Of a DNA stretch of 64,000 bases, positions 15,377 to 25,124 are shown piece after piece (positions within the stretch are counted from its first letter, which is position 1; every line of letters starts with the position of its first letter). This DNA is from Nectonema munidae. Lineage: Eukaryota > Nematomorpha > Nectonematoida > Nectonematidae. The position numbers and the translations under genes were made by a program. Below the pieces are notes generated by a model that saw only the letters and a list, made by a program, of their open reading frames with translations, searched no databases and had not been told where the DNA came from. The stretch lies in the NCBI GenBank assembly GCA_030549495.1, contig JAUIRK010000293.1:924674-988673 (forward strand), written 5' to 3'.

Positions 15377-15856
15377 AATCTTATTGGTGGAATTTTTGGT
15401 GATCATTAAATCAAATAAAAACATACTTCATCAAACCTACAGTCTACATTTTAATGAAAATATATATGTTTAATAGCGGTAAATAAAAAGTTGCAAACTA
15501 TTTGCTTTAGATATATGCATTGAAGGTCATTTTTAAAACTTCATATAAACTGGATAAAGTCAAAATAGTATACAATTCACTTCATGATTTCGCATGGACC
15601 AATGAAACTAATTGGCGACATCTGTGCTGTTGTAAATATGTCAAAAATATTTACATTCAAAGTCATCGAAAATTAAATAAACTTATTTAACATTTTCTTT
15701 TCTCACAACGACAGCAACGTAATTCTTCTAATCCATTTTAATTTACAATCATACCGATAAAATATAAATGCTTTGTTTCGTTCTTTTTCGCTCAAAATGA
15801 TGAATAATTATGTCAAAAATTTTAAATGATGTTTTACATTCATCAGAAAATTTTTC

Positions 15857-16206
15857 GGTAACTAGACAATTACCCCTTTCGGACCCCCCCCCTTCCTCTC
15901 GGACAACTGCCCCGAATATAAATAAATCTAATAATTTAAAAAAATATGAATTAATTTTAGAGTTTATTTTTGTGATGTGATTAATTTTAGATTCCCTGGT
16001 GTAATTAATTATAATTAAATTATTGTATGGCTCAAAATTTAAAATTATAGTATAATTTTTTCTCATTTTTAAATATTTTTCATATTTTTTTATTAATAGT
16101 TAAACACTTTTTAAATAATCAGATTTTTCAATAAATATATCTGGGGCAATTGTCGGGGGTCAATTGTCCGTGGCCAATTGTCTAGGTGGCAATTGTCCTA
16201 GAACTG
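15857..16206. mobile_element. MITE with tandem-repeat arms, divergent copy
   Basis: The element begins GGTAACTAGACAATTACC and ends with the complement of CAGTTCTAGGACAATTGCC. It is flanked by AATTTTTC and AATCTTTC, an 8-bp duplication with one mismatch. The right arm has four tandem copies of a GGCAATTGTC-type motif; the left arm has two facing the other way. The core is AT-rich and non-coding. The layout is that of the better-preserved elements at 48540 and 50552, so I take it as an older or sister family. Confidence 0.65.
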
Positions 16207-18192
16207 AATCTTTCACATACATATTCAATAAATGATTACATAAATACAGGAGAGATGGTTCAACACTTTAAACTCAATACTCACACAAGGCTTAGAAGGA
16301 TGTTCGCTCACTTTGATTGAGACACTGATTAGATAGTGATTTATAGCTTTATTTTTAAAAGAAAATTTTATTTACAATCTTATAACTGGAAATATAATAT
16401 CTGTTAGCACATACGAATAAATGGACAGGTGTATAGACTTGAATAAATCAAACAGATTCTTTTTATTTTAGCCTATAAAAAATTTAAGGAATTCTTCTGG
16501 TTTTAAATGTAAATATCTTTATATTTAAAGATTTTTCTTTTTTACATTTTATAATTCACTATTTAAATAAAAGACTTGAGATCTTGCTAACACGAATTTG
16601 ATTAGTATTGATTATTTATTTTTTCTTTACTAGTCTATTTTGTAGCGGCATCACTACAAAATAGCTGTGTGTTAGTGTGTTGGGCTAGATGCAGTGTAAG
16701 ATGTTTTTTTGCAGACATTAAGAAAATTCCCTAAAATATAATATAAACCTTATTAGCAACATTTTTGAAAATTAAAAATATTTTGGAATGGTTGAAAATG
16801 ATGGAATTTTATCCAATCAGGCCAAAGCTTTTTGCATTTTGAATAATCAAAATTTATCCAAGCAATGTTCAAAATATTGGCTTTGATAAAGGGGTAATTT
16901 GATTGGATAAAAGCAAAAAATCACTCAAAAAGTTTATCCATTCACATCAAAGAGTTTGTGCAGCCCTGCCTTGACAAAAAAAGAACTGCCTACACCCAGT
17001 ATAGATGCGTACATGAAAGCGGAATAATTTTGCCATAGAGTGGTACCAGTAGTTCTCACTATTTTGATTAGCCCATATAAAGTTTACATGCGAGTGTACG
17101 CTCATGTGTTTACTCTGAAAACACGCTACTCAAGGTTTCAGTGTGAGAGAGTGAACTGGAGTTAGAACAATGGAAACGCTGAGAAAAGGCTTTAGCGCGT
17201 CTTGATAATGTTTCTTTAAAGCTGTGTTGTAGATGGCGTTAAATAGTCCATAGGAAGACATACACACACACATACACTTCTCTAATTAATTCCGCCTCTT
17301 GCAGCATATTTATGCCATTTTATCTCTCTCATTTATTCATTGTTAATCAAAATAGAGAAATTATTTTTATCCTTACTCTCTCCGCATTGTGCTCTAATTT
17401 TGTAGCGCCTTTTGGCATAGAGAAGCGCAACAGGATAGAGACAAAAGAAGTAAGAGATGGCAGCACGCACACTATCAACATAACACACATCTCATTTTTC
17501 CAGCTTCCAATAGTAGACTATTTCGCGATTTCTTCATAAAGTATGCATAAACCATTGCATAATGTGGAAAGGAATTCTCGCCTAGATAGGTTTAGAATTG
17601 TCATAAACTTTGCCTGTTATTTCATGCCTTGTCTCTTACCTGAAATGAAAGAATAATATACGTGCATTAGATGATTGTGAATCGCGATTATTCTGTGATA
17701 GGTTGGCATTTTGCGTTTCACTTGTCAATCTGATTAGTTTAAGCGCTTAAGACGATTCCACAAGCAATTCACATATATCACAGCTTCTCTCTTCTCCCCC
17801 TTTTAAAACCACGAGAATAATGCATTTTAAAATAATTAACAATCAAATGTAAAAGTAGAATTAATTTTAAGTAGATAAAAAAGTCAATGATTGATTATAA
17901 TGTCTTGAAAATACATGTCTTGATAATACGTGTCTTGAATCACGCTCTTGAAAATAAAGAACTGGAGCTAATAAATGTTGTATAAAATGATATCCTTTTA
18001 AGAGAGGGAGAGTGATTTTATCAAGTTAACCTTTTTGCGACACAAATGTTTTTAGGTTTACAAAATGTAGTCACGTGTAAAACTAAATATTTTAGGAATG
18101 CAAAGCTTCTTCAATCCAAGGTGAAGCAGAAAAGAGTGAAAGCAACTGGAATTATATTGGTGTAAAGGTCATTTCACAGAGTGTGTTAAGTA

Positions 18193-18345
18193 AAGGTACC
18201 GTGGGGTGATTTCATCGAGAACGCGTATCTGTGCTGTTTGTATCCAACCAAAAATCGGCTTAATGCGGGATCGAAGCCAAGACCTGGAGTTATCGAGAGC
18301 CAGTATTTTTTAACCAACTTTACTCACGCTCCCAATGGAGGAGTC
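18193..18345 (-). repeat. tRNA-derived SINE, family 2, copy 1
   Basis: On the minus strand it contains GCGTGAGTAAAGTTGG (A-box region), GGCTTCGATCC (B box) and a tail ending TTCTCGATGAAATCACCCCA then CGGTACCTTTA. The head and tail match copies at 23815 and 50165. The following 95 bases (18335-18430) recur at 20265-20365 and may belong to the same or an adjoining repeat. Confidence 0.7.
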
Positions 18346-19575
18346 AAAATTTTTTAACAATATTTAAATATGTTCCATTCAAATAATTAGTTATAAAAAT
18401 GAAATATTTTTATGTTTTGCGAACTTTAAATATATATGAAATCTATTTTACAAACTGGGATAAAACTTACTTTTCATTTGTTATATTGATAGAAGATGCT
18501 TTTCTCAATATTTGGCTGTCAATTAAAGAAAAAAATTATGAGAATGAATGCATTAATGAAAGAAACTTATAACGTGTTCATTGTGTACACCTAAATATTA
18601 ATGAAGTTAATATAATTTAGTATCTAATCCAAGGGCCTGGACCCATTTAAGAGCGGGAGGGGGTAGGGGAGGAGCAAGTCTCCCTCACATTTTAAACGAA
18701 GTTCGATACAAAATTGAAAAATGATTAATCTATTAAATATATGTTATATAGATTTTACTAGAATAGAGAAAACTACAAAAATTTATCAGTATGTAAAATG
18801 AAGGTTTTAAAAATTTGAAATAAAAAGTGATAAAATGGGAAAAAGTTATTTAAAACAAAGGATAAAATTTTACGCGGCCTCTTCAAAACCTAGATATTTT
18901 CCAATAAAGCAATAGCATGAACAGTAATAAAAATTTATATCAAAGACCATTTGATTTGTGAATATCTCTTATACTGTGTTAGTAATTTTTTTTCATTAGA
19001 AATTTATAGCTCTTCAAAATTACCATATGTACAATGTACATTTTGTAGAGCAAAAAACGTTTGATGAACGAAAAGTAATATGCCCAAATGGAGGTTTATT
19101 TGAGAAAAGTAGGTTCAAGTGCAAACAAACAAGAATGTAAGTAAAGAAAAGAGGAAGTCCATGACAATATTTTCATTTTAACATTATAAAATTCTTTGAT
19201 AAGTTATAGTTATTCATTTAGAGTGATATTATAATTCCTAAGAAAAACAGGGCACCTTTCCTTTCAATTAAGTTGATTTGAAAAAAATGATAGAAATGTT
19301 TTTTATTTAGATTTTAGAACAAATGATTACAAATCTCATTTATTCCATCCAAGGATTCAAAGGATATTCATTGGATTTAGCATTTTTTCCTACTCAAATA
19401 ATTGTATTAGTAAAAATATTTTAAAAGGGGATGAAGAAACTTTGTTTTGTCACGCCTTCGTTAAAAACTTTGAAGTGGCATTTTGTCGACAAGGTTGCTT
19501 AAGGAAAATTTTGTCCGCGTGTGAAAACATGAAAGAGTTTGGAAATCTTGTTCTAAAACTGAAAGTATTTTTTAG

Positions 19576-19691
19576 ACATGAATAGTGTTGGTGGGCACGC
19601 CTTCAAAGTAAAGAGTAAACGAAGTCGAACGATCTTCACTGCATTCCAATTGGAGAAGTTAGAGGAAGCTTTCAACAAACAACAATACATG
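19576..19691 (+). CDS. Not-class homeobox protein, first half of the homeodomain
   Basis: The exon opens after TTTTTAG with two bases that complete a codon and then 38 codons, ending at a GTAATG donor. It encodes MNSVGGHAFKVK and then SKRSRTIFTAFQLEKLEEAF, NKQQYM. This is homeodomain positions 1-26: the basic N-terminal arm (KRSR), F8, L16 and F20, and the QQYM string typical of Not/Noto proteins. Homeodomain proteins bind DNA in the nucleus; Not proteins pattern the dorsal midline in vertebrates and act in neural and posterior regions in other animals. The splice falls between homeodomain residues 26 and 27, in phase 0, and the next exon continues it exactly. Confidence 0.9.
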
Positions 19692-20015
19692 GTAATGCAT
19701 AGATACGTTACTTGACACGCAGGAATGGACCAAAGGGGACGGCATGGGCGATTCACCCACACCCAACACTCAAAGAAGCTCTGTGCACAAGATAGAGGAT
19801 AAAAATAATTTTGTCTCGAAATTTTCTCAAAAATTTATTTAATTCGTAAAAATGTTATAAAAATTCTTTTAAATGATAACTTTTTCCAATTCATTATTTT
19901 AATGATATGTTTGCAAGAGAGCATGGAAGTTTTTCAAAAATTGGCTCTAACTTTCAAGGCATGGTTTCCCAAAAAATGTGTAAATGATACATAAAATAAT
20001 CGTGAATATAACACT

Positions 20016-20152
20016 TTAATCCGTTAACGACCAGAATAATCAGACGATATCTAATGTAAAGCAGAAGATTTGTATTAAAGAGCATTGATAAAGGCAGACG
20101 ATTTTATTTTTGTAAAGTCGACTATAGTCGACTCTGGGCGTTAACGGGTTAA
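20016..20152. mobile_element. PiggyBac-like MITE, divergent copy
   Basis: This 137-bp element runs from TTAATCCGTTAACGACCAG to GGGCGTTAACGGGTTAA, with TTAA at both ends. It shares the AGACGAT motifs and the overall palindromic plan of the copies at 4167, 23197 and 47577 but is more divergent. It has a GTCGACTATAGTCGAC palindrome near its right end. Confidence 0.7.
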
Positions 20153-20264
20153 ATAGTTTACAAGGTGAAATGTCTTAAAAAAGCATAATTTATAAGTAGA
20201 AAAAAATTTTCTTACTTCGATCTGTCTGGTGATATGATTAATTATAGATGAATCAAATTAGGCT

Positions 20265-20365
20265 CTTCAATGGAGGAGTACAAATTTTTTTACAATATAT
20301 AAAAATGTCCTATTCAAATAATTAGTTATAAAAATGAACTATTTTTTATATCTTTTGTGAACTCT
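20265..20365. repeat. Dispersed repeat shared with 18335-18430
   Basis: About 95 bases, including CAATGGAGGAGT and AATAATTAGTTATAAAAATG, recur in the same orientation at 18335-18430. At 18335 the segment directly adjoins a SINE, so it may be that SINE's flank or a composite repeat. It is non-coding. Confidence 0.6.
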
Positions 20366-20612
20366 TAAATCAGAGGTCTGGCAAGACCTCCGGGGAGACA
20401 ACTCGCCAAACTTGCCAGCCTTATTATATATTTAAATGTGTAAATCGTAAAATGCTTAAAAAATATACTTAAAATAAAAATTTTCAAAAAATATTTTACA
20501 TACATATTGAAAGCCACATTTCAAAAATTCTACCTAAAAGTTCAAAAAATTTAACTTTGAAATGGCAGTTTTATTTCATAAAAACTATATGATTGGTTGA
20601 AATGTTTATGTA

Positions 20613-20619
<7 letters not shown>

Positions 20620-20643
<24 letters not shown>

Positions 20644-20662
20644 CTACTACTACTACTACTAC
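20620..20662. repeat. Trinucleotide microsatellite
   Basis: A run of AAT/ATA triplets passes directly into a run of ACT triplets, giving a compound microsatellite of about 43 bases. Confidence 0.85.
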
Positions 20663-20944
20663 CAATACTACTTTTTGAAAATTTTTACTTGTTTGATTTG
20701 AAGAAAGAATTAAACTGTTTTTCAATATTTCTTTTTCATGATATATATATCATTAGAAAGCTTATCGTTTGCTACATACTCTAGAATAATTTATTTTTGC
20801 AAAAGTTTAAAAAATTTTAATAAATGGACATTACTTCAAAAAATTTTGTCTAAATTTTTGAAAAAATTACGGACCACCTTTTTGTTGAAGCATAATCTGT
20901 CTTTTTTAAAAAAATAAATAAATGAAAATGGTATCATTGGAAAG

Positions 20945-21622
20945 GTATACTCTTTGTGGTTAACATAGGCTAGGTTATACAAATAAATATATTTTCATTT
21001 TTCCAAAATCTGCTTTTATGTGAGGTCAGTCAAGTTTTATCTAGTTTCAAAAAATACCAATAATAATTAACGTTCTTAATTTATATAATATTTTTTCAAT
21101 ATTTTATATTCACAAAGGTAAAATATGATTTTTTACATTTTAAAATTTCATAGTTGAAGAAAACTGTCGAAAATTAATATATATTTTTTACTTTTTATGG
21201 GTCAGTAGTATAGGTCAGTATAATGTTTTTCTAATAAATTTTAAATTATTTTTGAAGTGAAAAATGTTGATCGAATGTACAAGATTTGAAGCTATACTCT
21301 TTGTGGGTAAAATAGGCTAGGTTTTACAAATAAATATATTTTTATTTTTCCAAAATCCGCTTTTATGTGAGGTCAGTCAACTTTTATCTAGTTTCAAAAA
21401 ATACCAATAATTAACGTGATGAGTTTAATATTATTTCTTCAAAATTTTATATTCACAAAGGTAGAATATGGTTTTTAACATTTTAAAATGTCATAGTTAA
21501 ATAAAACTGTCGAAAATTAATATATATTTTTTACTTTTTATGGGTCAGTAGTATAGGTCAGTATAATATTTTTCTAATAAATTTTAAATTATTTTTCAAG
21601 TGAAAAATGTCGATTAAATGTA
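20945..21622 (+). repeat. Tandem duplication of a 335-bp unit
   Basis: Unit 1 (20945-21280) and unit 2 (21293-21622) are direct repeats that share TATACTCTTTGTGG at the left, TTATGTGAGGTCAGTCAA in the middle and TATGGGTCAGTAGTATAGG towards the right. They differ by scattered substitutions and small indels. A third, partial copy (about 22260-22352) repeats the last 90 bases. There is no long open frame. Confidence 0.85.
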
Positions 21623-22700
21623 AGAGTTTTGTTTGATAATCGTAGTCAACTTTTATTTAGTTTAGATACAACCTTTCTAATTTTTAACGAAGGGCATTCG
21701 TTATATTTATACCGACAGTGTGCGAATAATAAATCACATTATTGATTGATTTTAGAGCATAACTATGCGAAGAAAGATTAACACATGTTGCATTACGCGT
21801 TTGTGAGCGCAGTGAATTCTTATCTCACATACGCTTCACCACATCTTTAGCACGCGCGTGTGGTTTATTTTATCGGGCTAGTGTACGCTTAGTTTATTTG
21901 TAGTGTTCTTAGCTTAAATCTTAGTCAAATATTAAAACGCTTATAACTTTCACATTTCTCAACAAAATGCATCATGCGATATACCAAATTAAAGCATTTT
22001 TTATGGGCTTTCAGAATACATTACTTATATCACAAGTACTTAAGAAATACCTTTTACTGTTTTTATTTTCCATGGGCTTCATACCATTAATTAGCAGATA
22101 AGGGATGCATTTTAAACTAAAGCTCCTTTCATTAGGACAAATTTTTACCTATATTATGTGACAATTTCCAGCACAATTATAAAGCGACTCTACTCTCAGA
22201 ATCTAAATTTATTTGTAGATTTTTATAAAATAGTATTAGTTTTTCCTTTTTTTTTATAAATTAATCTTCGTTTTTTTTATTGGTCAGTATAATGTTTTTC
22301 TAATAAATTTAAAATTATTTTTGAAGTGAAAAATGTAGATCGAATGTACAAGTTTTGTTGGATAATCGTAGTCCACTATTTATTTTTAGATTTTTATAAA
22401 ATCATTTTAGTTTTCGGTTTTTTATAAATTAACATTAGTTTTTTACTTCTTTTGAATAATCATCCAAAATTTAAGTGCGGGTTTGATTTACACTTTGATT
22501 CGAAAAAAATATGTTTTGGATAAATATTATTTTTATTATTGTTTACTGCATATAAATTTCTAAAGAGAAGATAAATAGATCAAAATATGTGTTTTAATCA
22601 ATTTTTCTCAATAAGTATTGAAGCTATGAGGTAGCAAAATATGAACAGAAAGTTTGATATTTTTTGATTTTTTAAAGAATATTTTTCGATTCTTTGATAT

Positions 22701-23018
22701 GAATTATCGCGGTATACAGGTTGGAGATGAACCATCGTAGTATACAGGTATAATGTATATAGGTAATAACTTATGTAGCATCGTCTCCCCGAATGAGGTA
22801 TATCAAATCTTACATCTAGCAGAATGTGAACAGAAAGTTGAACATTGTCTCCCTAGTTATTTGTACATGGAATAGAAACCATCGTAGTATGCAGGTTGAA
22901 GATGAATCATCGTAGTATACAGGTTAGAGATGAATCATCGTAGTATATAGTTTGGAGATGAATCATCGTAGAATACAGGTTGGAGAAGAATCATCGTAAT
23001 ATACGGGTTGGAGATAAC
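22701..23018 (+). repeat. Minisatellite with 28-bp unit
   Basis: The consensus unit is close to AGGTTGGAGATGAATCATCG plus TAGTATAC. Four and a half nearly regular units lie from about 22900 to 23018, with scattered single units from 22701 to 22890 interrupted by unrelated AT-rich DNA. It is followed by a short TA run at 23063. Confidence 0.8.
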
Positions 23019-23196
23019 ACGCAAGTTGTCTACCCGCGTTCAACCGTACAGGTTATGAGATATATATATATATAAAATCTATTTAACAATTTGTTAAAAG
23101 CTTCATACTCTTCATTTCTAAATTTCTTAAATCTATATTACAAAAAGTTAAATATTAAAAAGTTGATATTTGTTGACCCAATAACTTGTACTCCTT

Positions 23197-23333
23197 TTAA
23201 CCCATTTAAGACCAAGCAAAGCAGACGATATCTAAAAAACGCAGACGATTTATATTCAAAGTCATTGAAATAAGCAGACGAAGATGAAATTACTTATGTT
23301 CCAAAATAGGAACATTGGTCGTAAATGGGTTAA
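23197..23333. mobile_element. PiggyBac-like MITE
   Basis: This 137-bp copy has intact TTAA on both sides, TTAACCCATTTAAGACCAAG at the left and TTGGTCGTAAATGGGTTAA at the right. It is nearly identical to the copy at 4167, which suggests recent activity of the family. Confidence 0.85.
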
Positions 23334-23814
23334 ACCAACTTTCCAAAATATAATGACGTGTTTTGGGGAGACGTGCTATTGGAATAAAATCAAGCTTATT
23401 TATGAACCACAACTTCTTTTCTATGTTTCAAATAGATTTGGCACATTTAATTAGATCCTGGATATTTTAAGCATCCATTTTCAAACACTTTCTCCAAGAG
23501 GCCATTTTCAAATTTTATCTAGATTTTGTAACACATGATGATGTCCAATTTAAAGTTATTGACATTATAATCTGTATCAGTTAGTAAGATACTTCTATAT
23601 CGGAGTATAGAAGGAGCTTTATATGTCCTTCTAATGATTTCCTTTCTAAACTAGAGGGTCATTGAGTATTGCCCCGTGGTTACAAATATAAAGCCATTAC
23701 ATCCTATCCTCAGTTTTAATTGACACGGACGATTTCTTTATTTAAAGTTACTTTTCTGATATGAAATGGGGTAAGGAGGAATTCATTCTCCTTATACCCT
23801 AATATCATTAGGGA

Positions 23815-23990
23815 TAGGTAAAGATACAGCGTGGTGTTTTCATCGAGAAGGCACAACTGGGCTGATTGTATCGAGCTATGAGGAAAGCAGGCTTGATGCG
23901 AGATCGAACCCAAGATCTCAAGTTATCAAAACCCATAGTATCTATACCAACCTTACTCACGTCCCCTCCACAACCCAATAACGTTGTGGT
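23815..23990 (-). repeat. tRNA-derived SINE, family 2, copy 2
   Basis: On the minus strand: GGGACGTGAGTAAGGTTGG (A-box region), then GGGTTCGATCTCGC (B box), then a tail with GTGCCTTCTCGATGAAAACA and CCACGCTGTATCTTTACC. It is the best-preserved of the three family-2 copies in the window. Confidence 0.75.
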
Positions 23991-24078
23991 GATTGAAGGA
24001 TAGATGGTTATGAACACACCTGTCCTCTATTGCGTAATTGTAGATGATACAATTTTTAAAAATTTCATGAAAATATGA

Positions 24079-24190
24079 AGTGTGAAAGTGGATGGTCGTA
24101 AAATCGTATAGATTCATAATTTGTGAAAGAGTTATATTTTTAACTTAAGATACTAAATTATAAGTATAAATATCTTGAAAAACGGGCATG
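24079..24190 (+). repeat. 112-bp direct repeat, copy left of Not exon 3
   Basis: This segment begins AGTGTGAAAGTGGATGG and ends GAAAAACGGGCATG. It recurs almost base for base at 25559-25670. The two copies bracket the last Not exon, 1.48 kb apart and in the same orientation. No ends typical of a transposon were recognised. Confidence 0.85.
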
Positions 24191-24274
24191 CGCACTTTCT
24201 TTTAAATAAATTAGACTAATGGATAAATAAAAACTTTATACTTTAAATTAATTCTAATATTATTTGTGTATAAA

Positions 24275-24345
24275 TGTGGTGGTATCGAACCCATCGAATG
24301 GCATGATGTTAAAAAAAAGCTTAGCATTCAGTTGTTGTGCCATAT
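24275..24345 (-). repeat. tRNA-like relic
   Basis: On the minus strand GGGTTCGATACC resembles an RNA polymerase III B box and lies about 45 bases after GCACAACAACTGAATGCTAA, which could be a decayed A-box region. It contains an A-run inside the stem region and cannot be a working tRNA. Confidence 0.35.
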
Positions 24346-24902
24346 AAATGATAATAAAATTTAATTATTTAAATACGAATATAATTTTGAATATACGGCT
24401 AATTAAAAGATCTCTTAACCAAAAAATGATATTCCTTCTTACTATCTCCCAACCAATTTTCGCATGGTAACATCACATTGGGTAAGAACCTACCTATGAG
24501 GCCGTATTTTAAATTACCCGCTGACATACCTCTCTTGACGGAAAACTATAAACGAACTGTCTACGACTGACAAATTGAACAATTTTCATTACGAATAAAT
24601 ATATTAAGCTATAATTCAGAAGATTTTAATTCCGCTCGCACGTCAGGACGCGAGATAGCAAATATTTTCCTTGACACGAATACTTGATGCTCTTGTAAAA
24701 TTTAAAATTAACTGTCAGAACGTTATATCAATCAACAACGTTGATCGTTGACATCGACACAACTTATGCTCTCTTATAATATTTTGGGTCCAGCACTGCT
24801 TATAGCTCGAGCGAAGCAGCGCAAATAATTCAATTTCGAAGAAGTCCACTACTAGTCTACTTTTTCAACATACTCGCTCTACATATTGCATTCTTTCCAA
24901 AG

Positions 24903-25007
24903 GTTGGAGTGGATAGGATATATCTCGCACAAACGCTAAATTTGAACGAATCACAAGTCAAAGTTTGGTTTCAGAACAGACGCATAAAATGGAGAAAAAA
25001 TATGTGA
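24903..25007 (+). CDS. Not-class homeobox protein, second half of the homeodomain and stop
   Basis: After TTTCCAAAG the exon reads [18 protein letters not shown], then [16 protein letters not shown] and TGA. This is homeodomain positions 27-60 with the recognition helix W48, F49, Q50, N51 and R53. Glutamine at 50 and the endings [15 protein letters not shown] and YMVG are together characteristic of the Not/Noto class; Emx relatives differ (RRTK). The protein stops two residues after the homeodomain. With the eh1 exon the product would be about 150 residues, shorter than vertebrate Not proteins. AATAAA at 25116-25121 is the nearest polyadenylation signal. Confidence 0.92.
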   Translation, partial: VGVDRIYLAQTLNLNESQVKVWFQNRRIKWRKNM

Positions 25008-25115
25008 AGATGAGGTCCATCCGTTTTCATGGGTACACACGCATTGGCGACAAAAAGAAAAGAATTTGAGTTTGGGGTATTACAAGCATATCTTACATTA
25101 TTACTTTGCCATTTT

Positions 25116-25121
25116 AATAAA
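25116..25121 (+). promoter_or_regulatory. Polyadenylation signal of the Not gene
   Basis: AATAAA lies 109 bases downstream of the Not stop codon and is the first canonical signal there. Confidence 0.55.
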
Positions 25122-25124
25122 GAG

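Larger units (their letters stand above)
12057..19575 (+). other. Not gene intron 1
   Basis: This 7.5-kb intron begins GTAACA and ends TTTTTAG. It contains two copies of a tRNA-like SINE (13779-13920 and 15230-15376), a MITE with tandem-repeat arms (15857-16206) and a SINE of a second family (18193-18345). The part from about 17030 to 17800 is richer in G and C, with clustered CA-rich and GAGAG strings, and could hold regulatory sequence, though I cannot name any site. From 16690 to 17000 there is an imperfect palindrome around AAAATTTATCCA and TGGATAAA. The rest is featureless AT-rich DNA. Confidence 0.5.
19692..24902 (+). other. Not gene intron 2
   Basis: This 5.2-kb intron splits the homeodomain. 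It holds a piggyBac-like MITE (20016-20152), a trinucleotide microsatellite (20620-20662), a 335-bp tandem duplication (20945-21622), a 28-bp minisatellite (22701-23018), a second piggyBac-like MITE (23197-23333), a SINE (23815-23990), a tRNA-like relic (24275-24345) and the first copy of a 112-bp direct repeat (24079-24190). The remaining parts, including 24420-24890, show nothing that I can name. Confidence 0.6.

Noticed and set aside
13779-24345. tRNA genes
   Set aside because: A and B boxes are present, but the arms cannot fold into intact tRNAs; several copies share non-tRNA tails, so they are SINEs.
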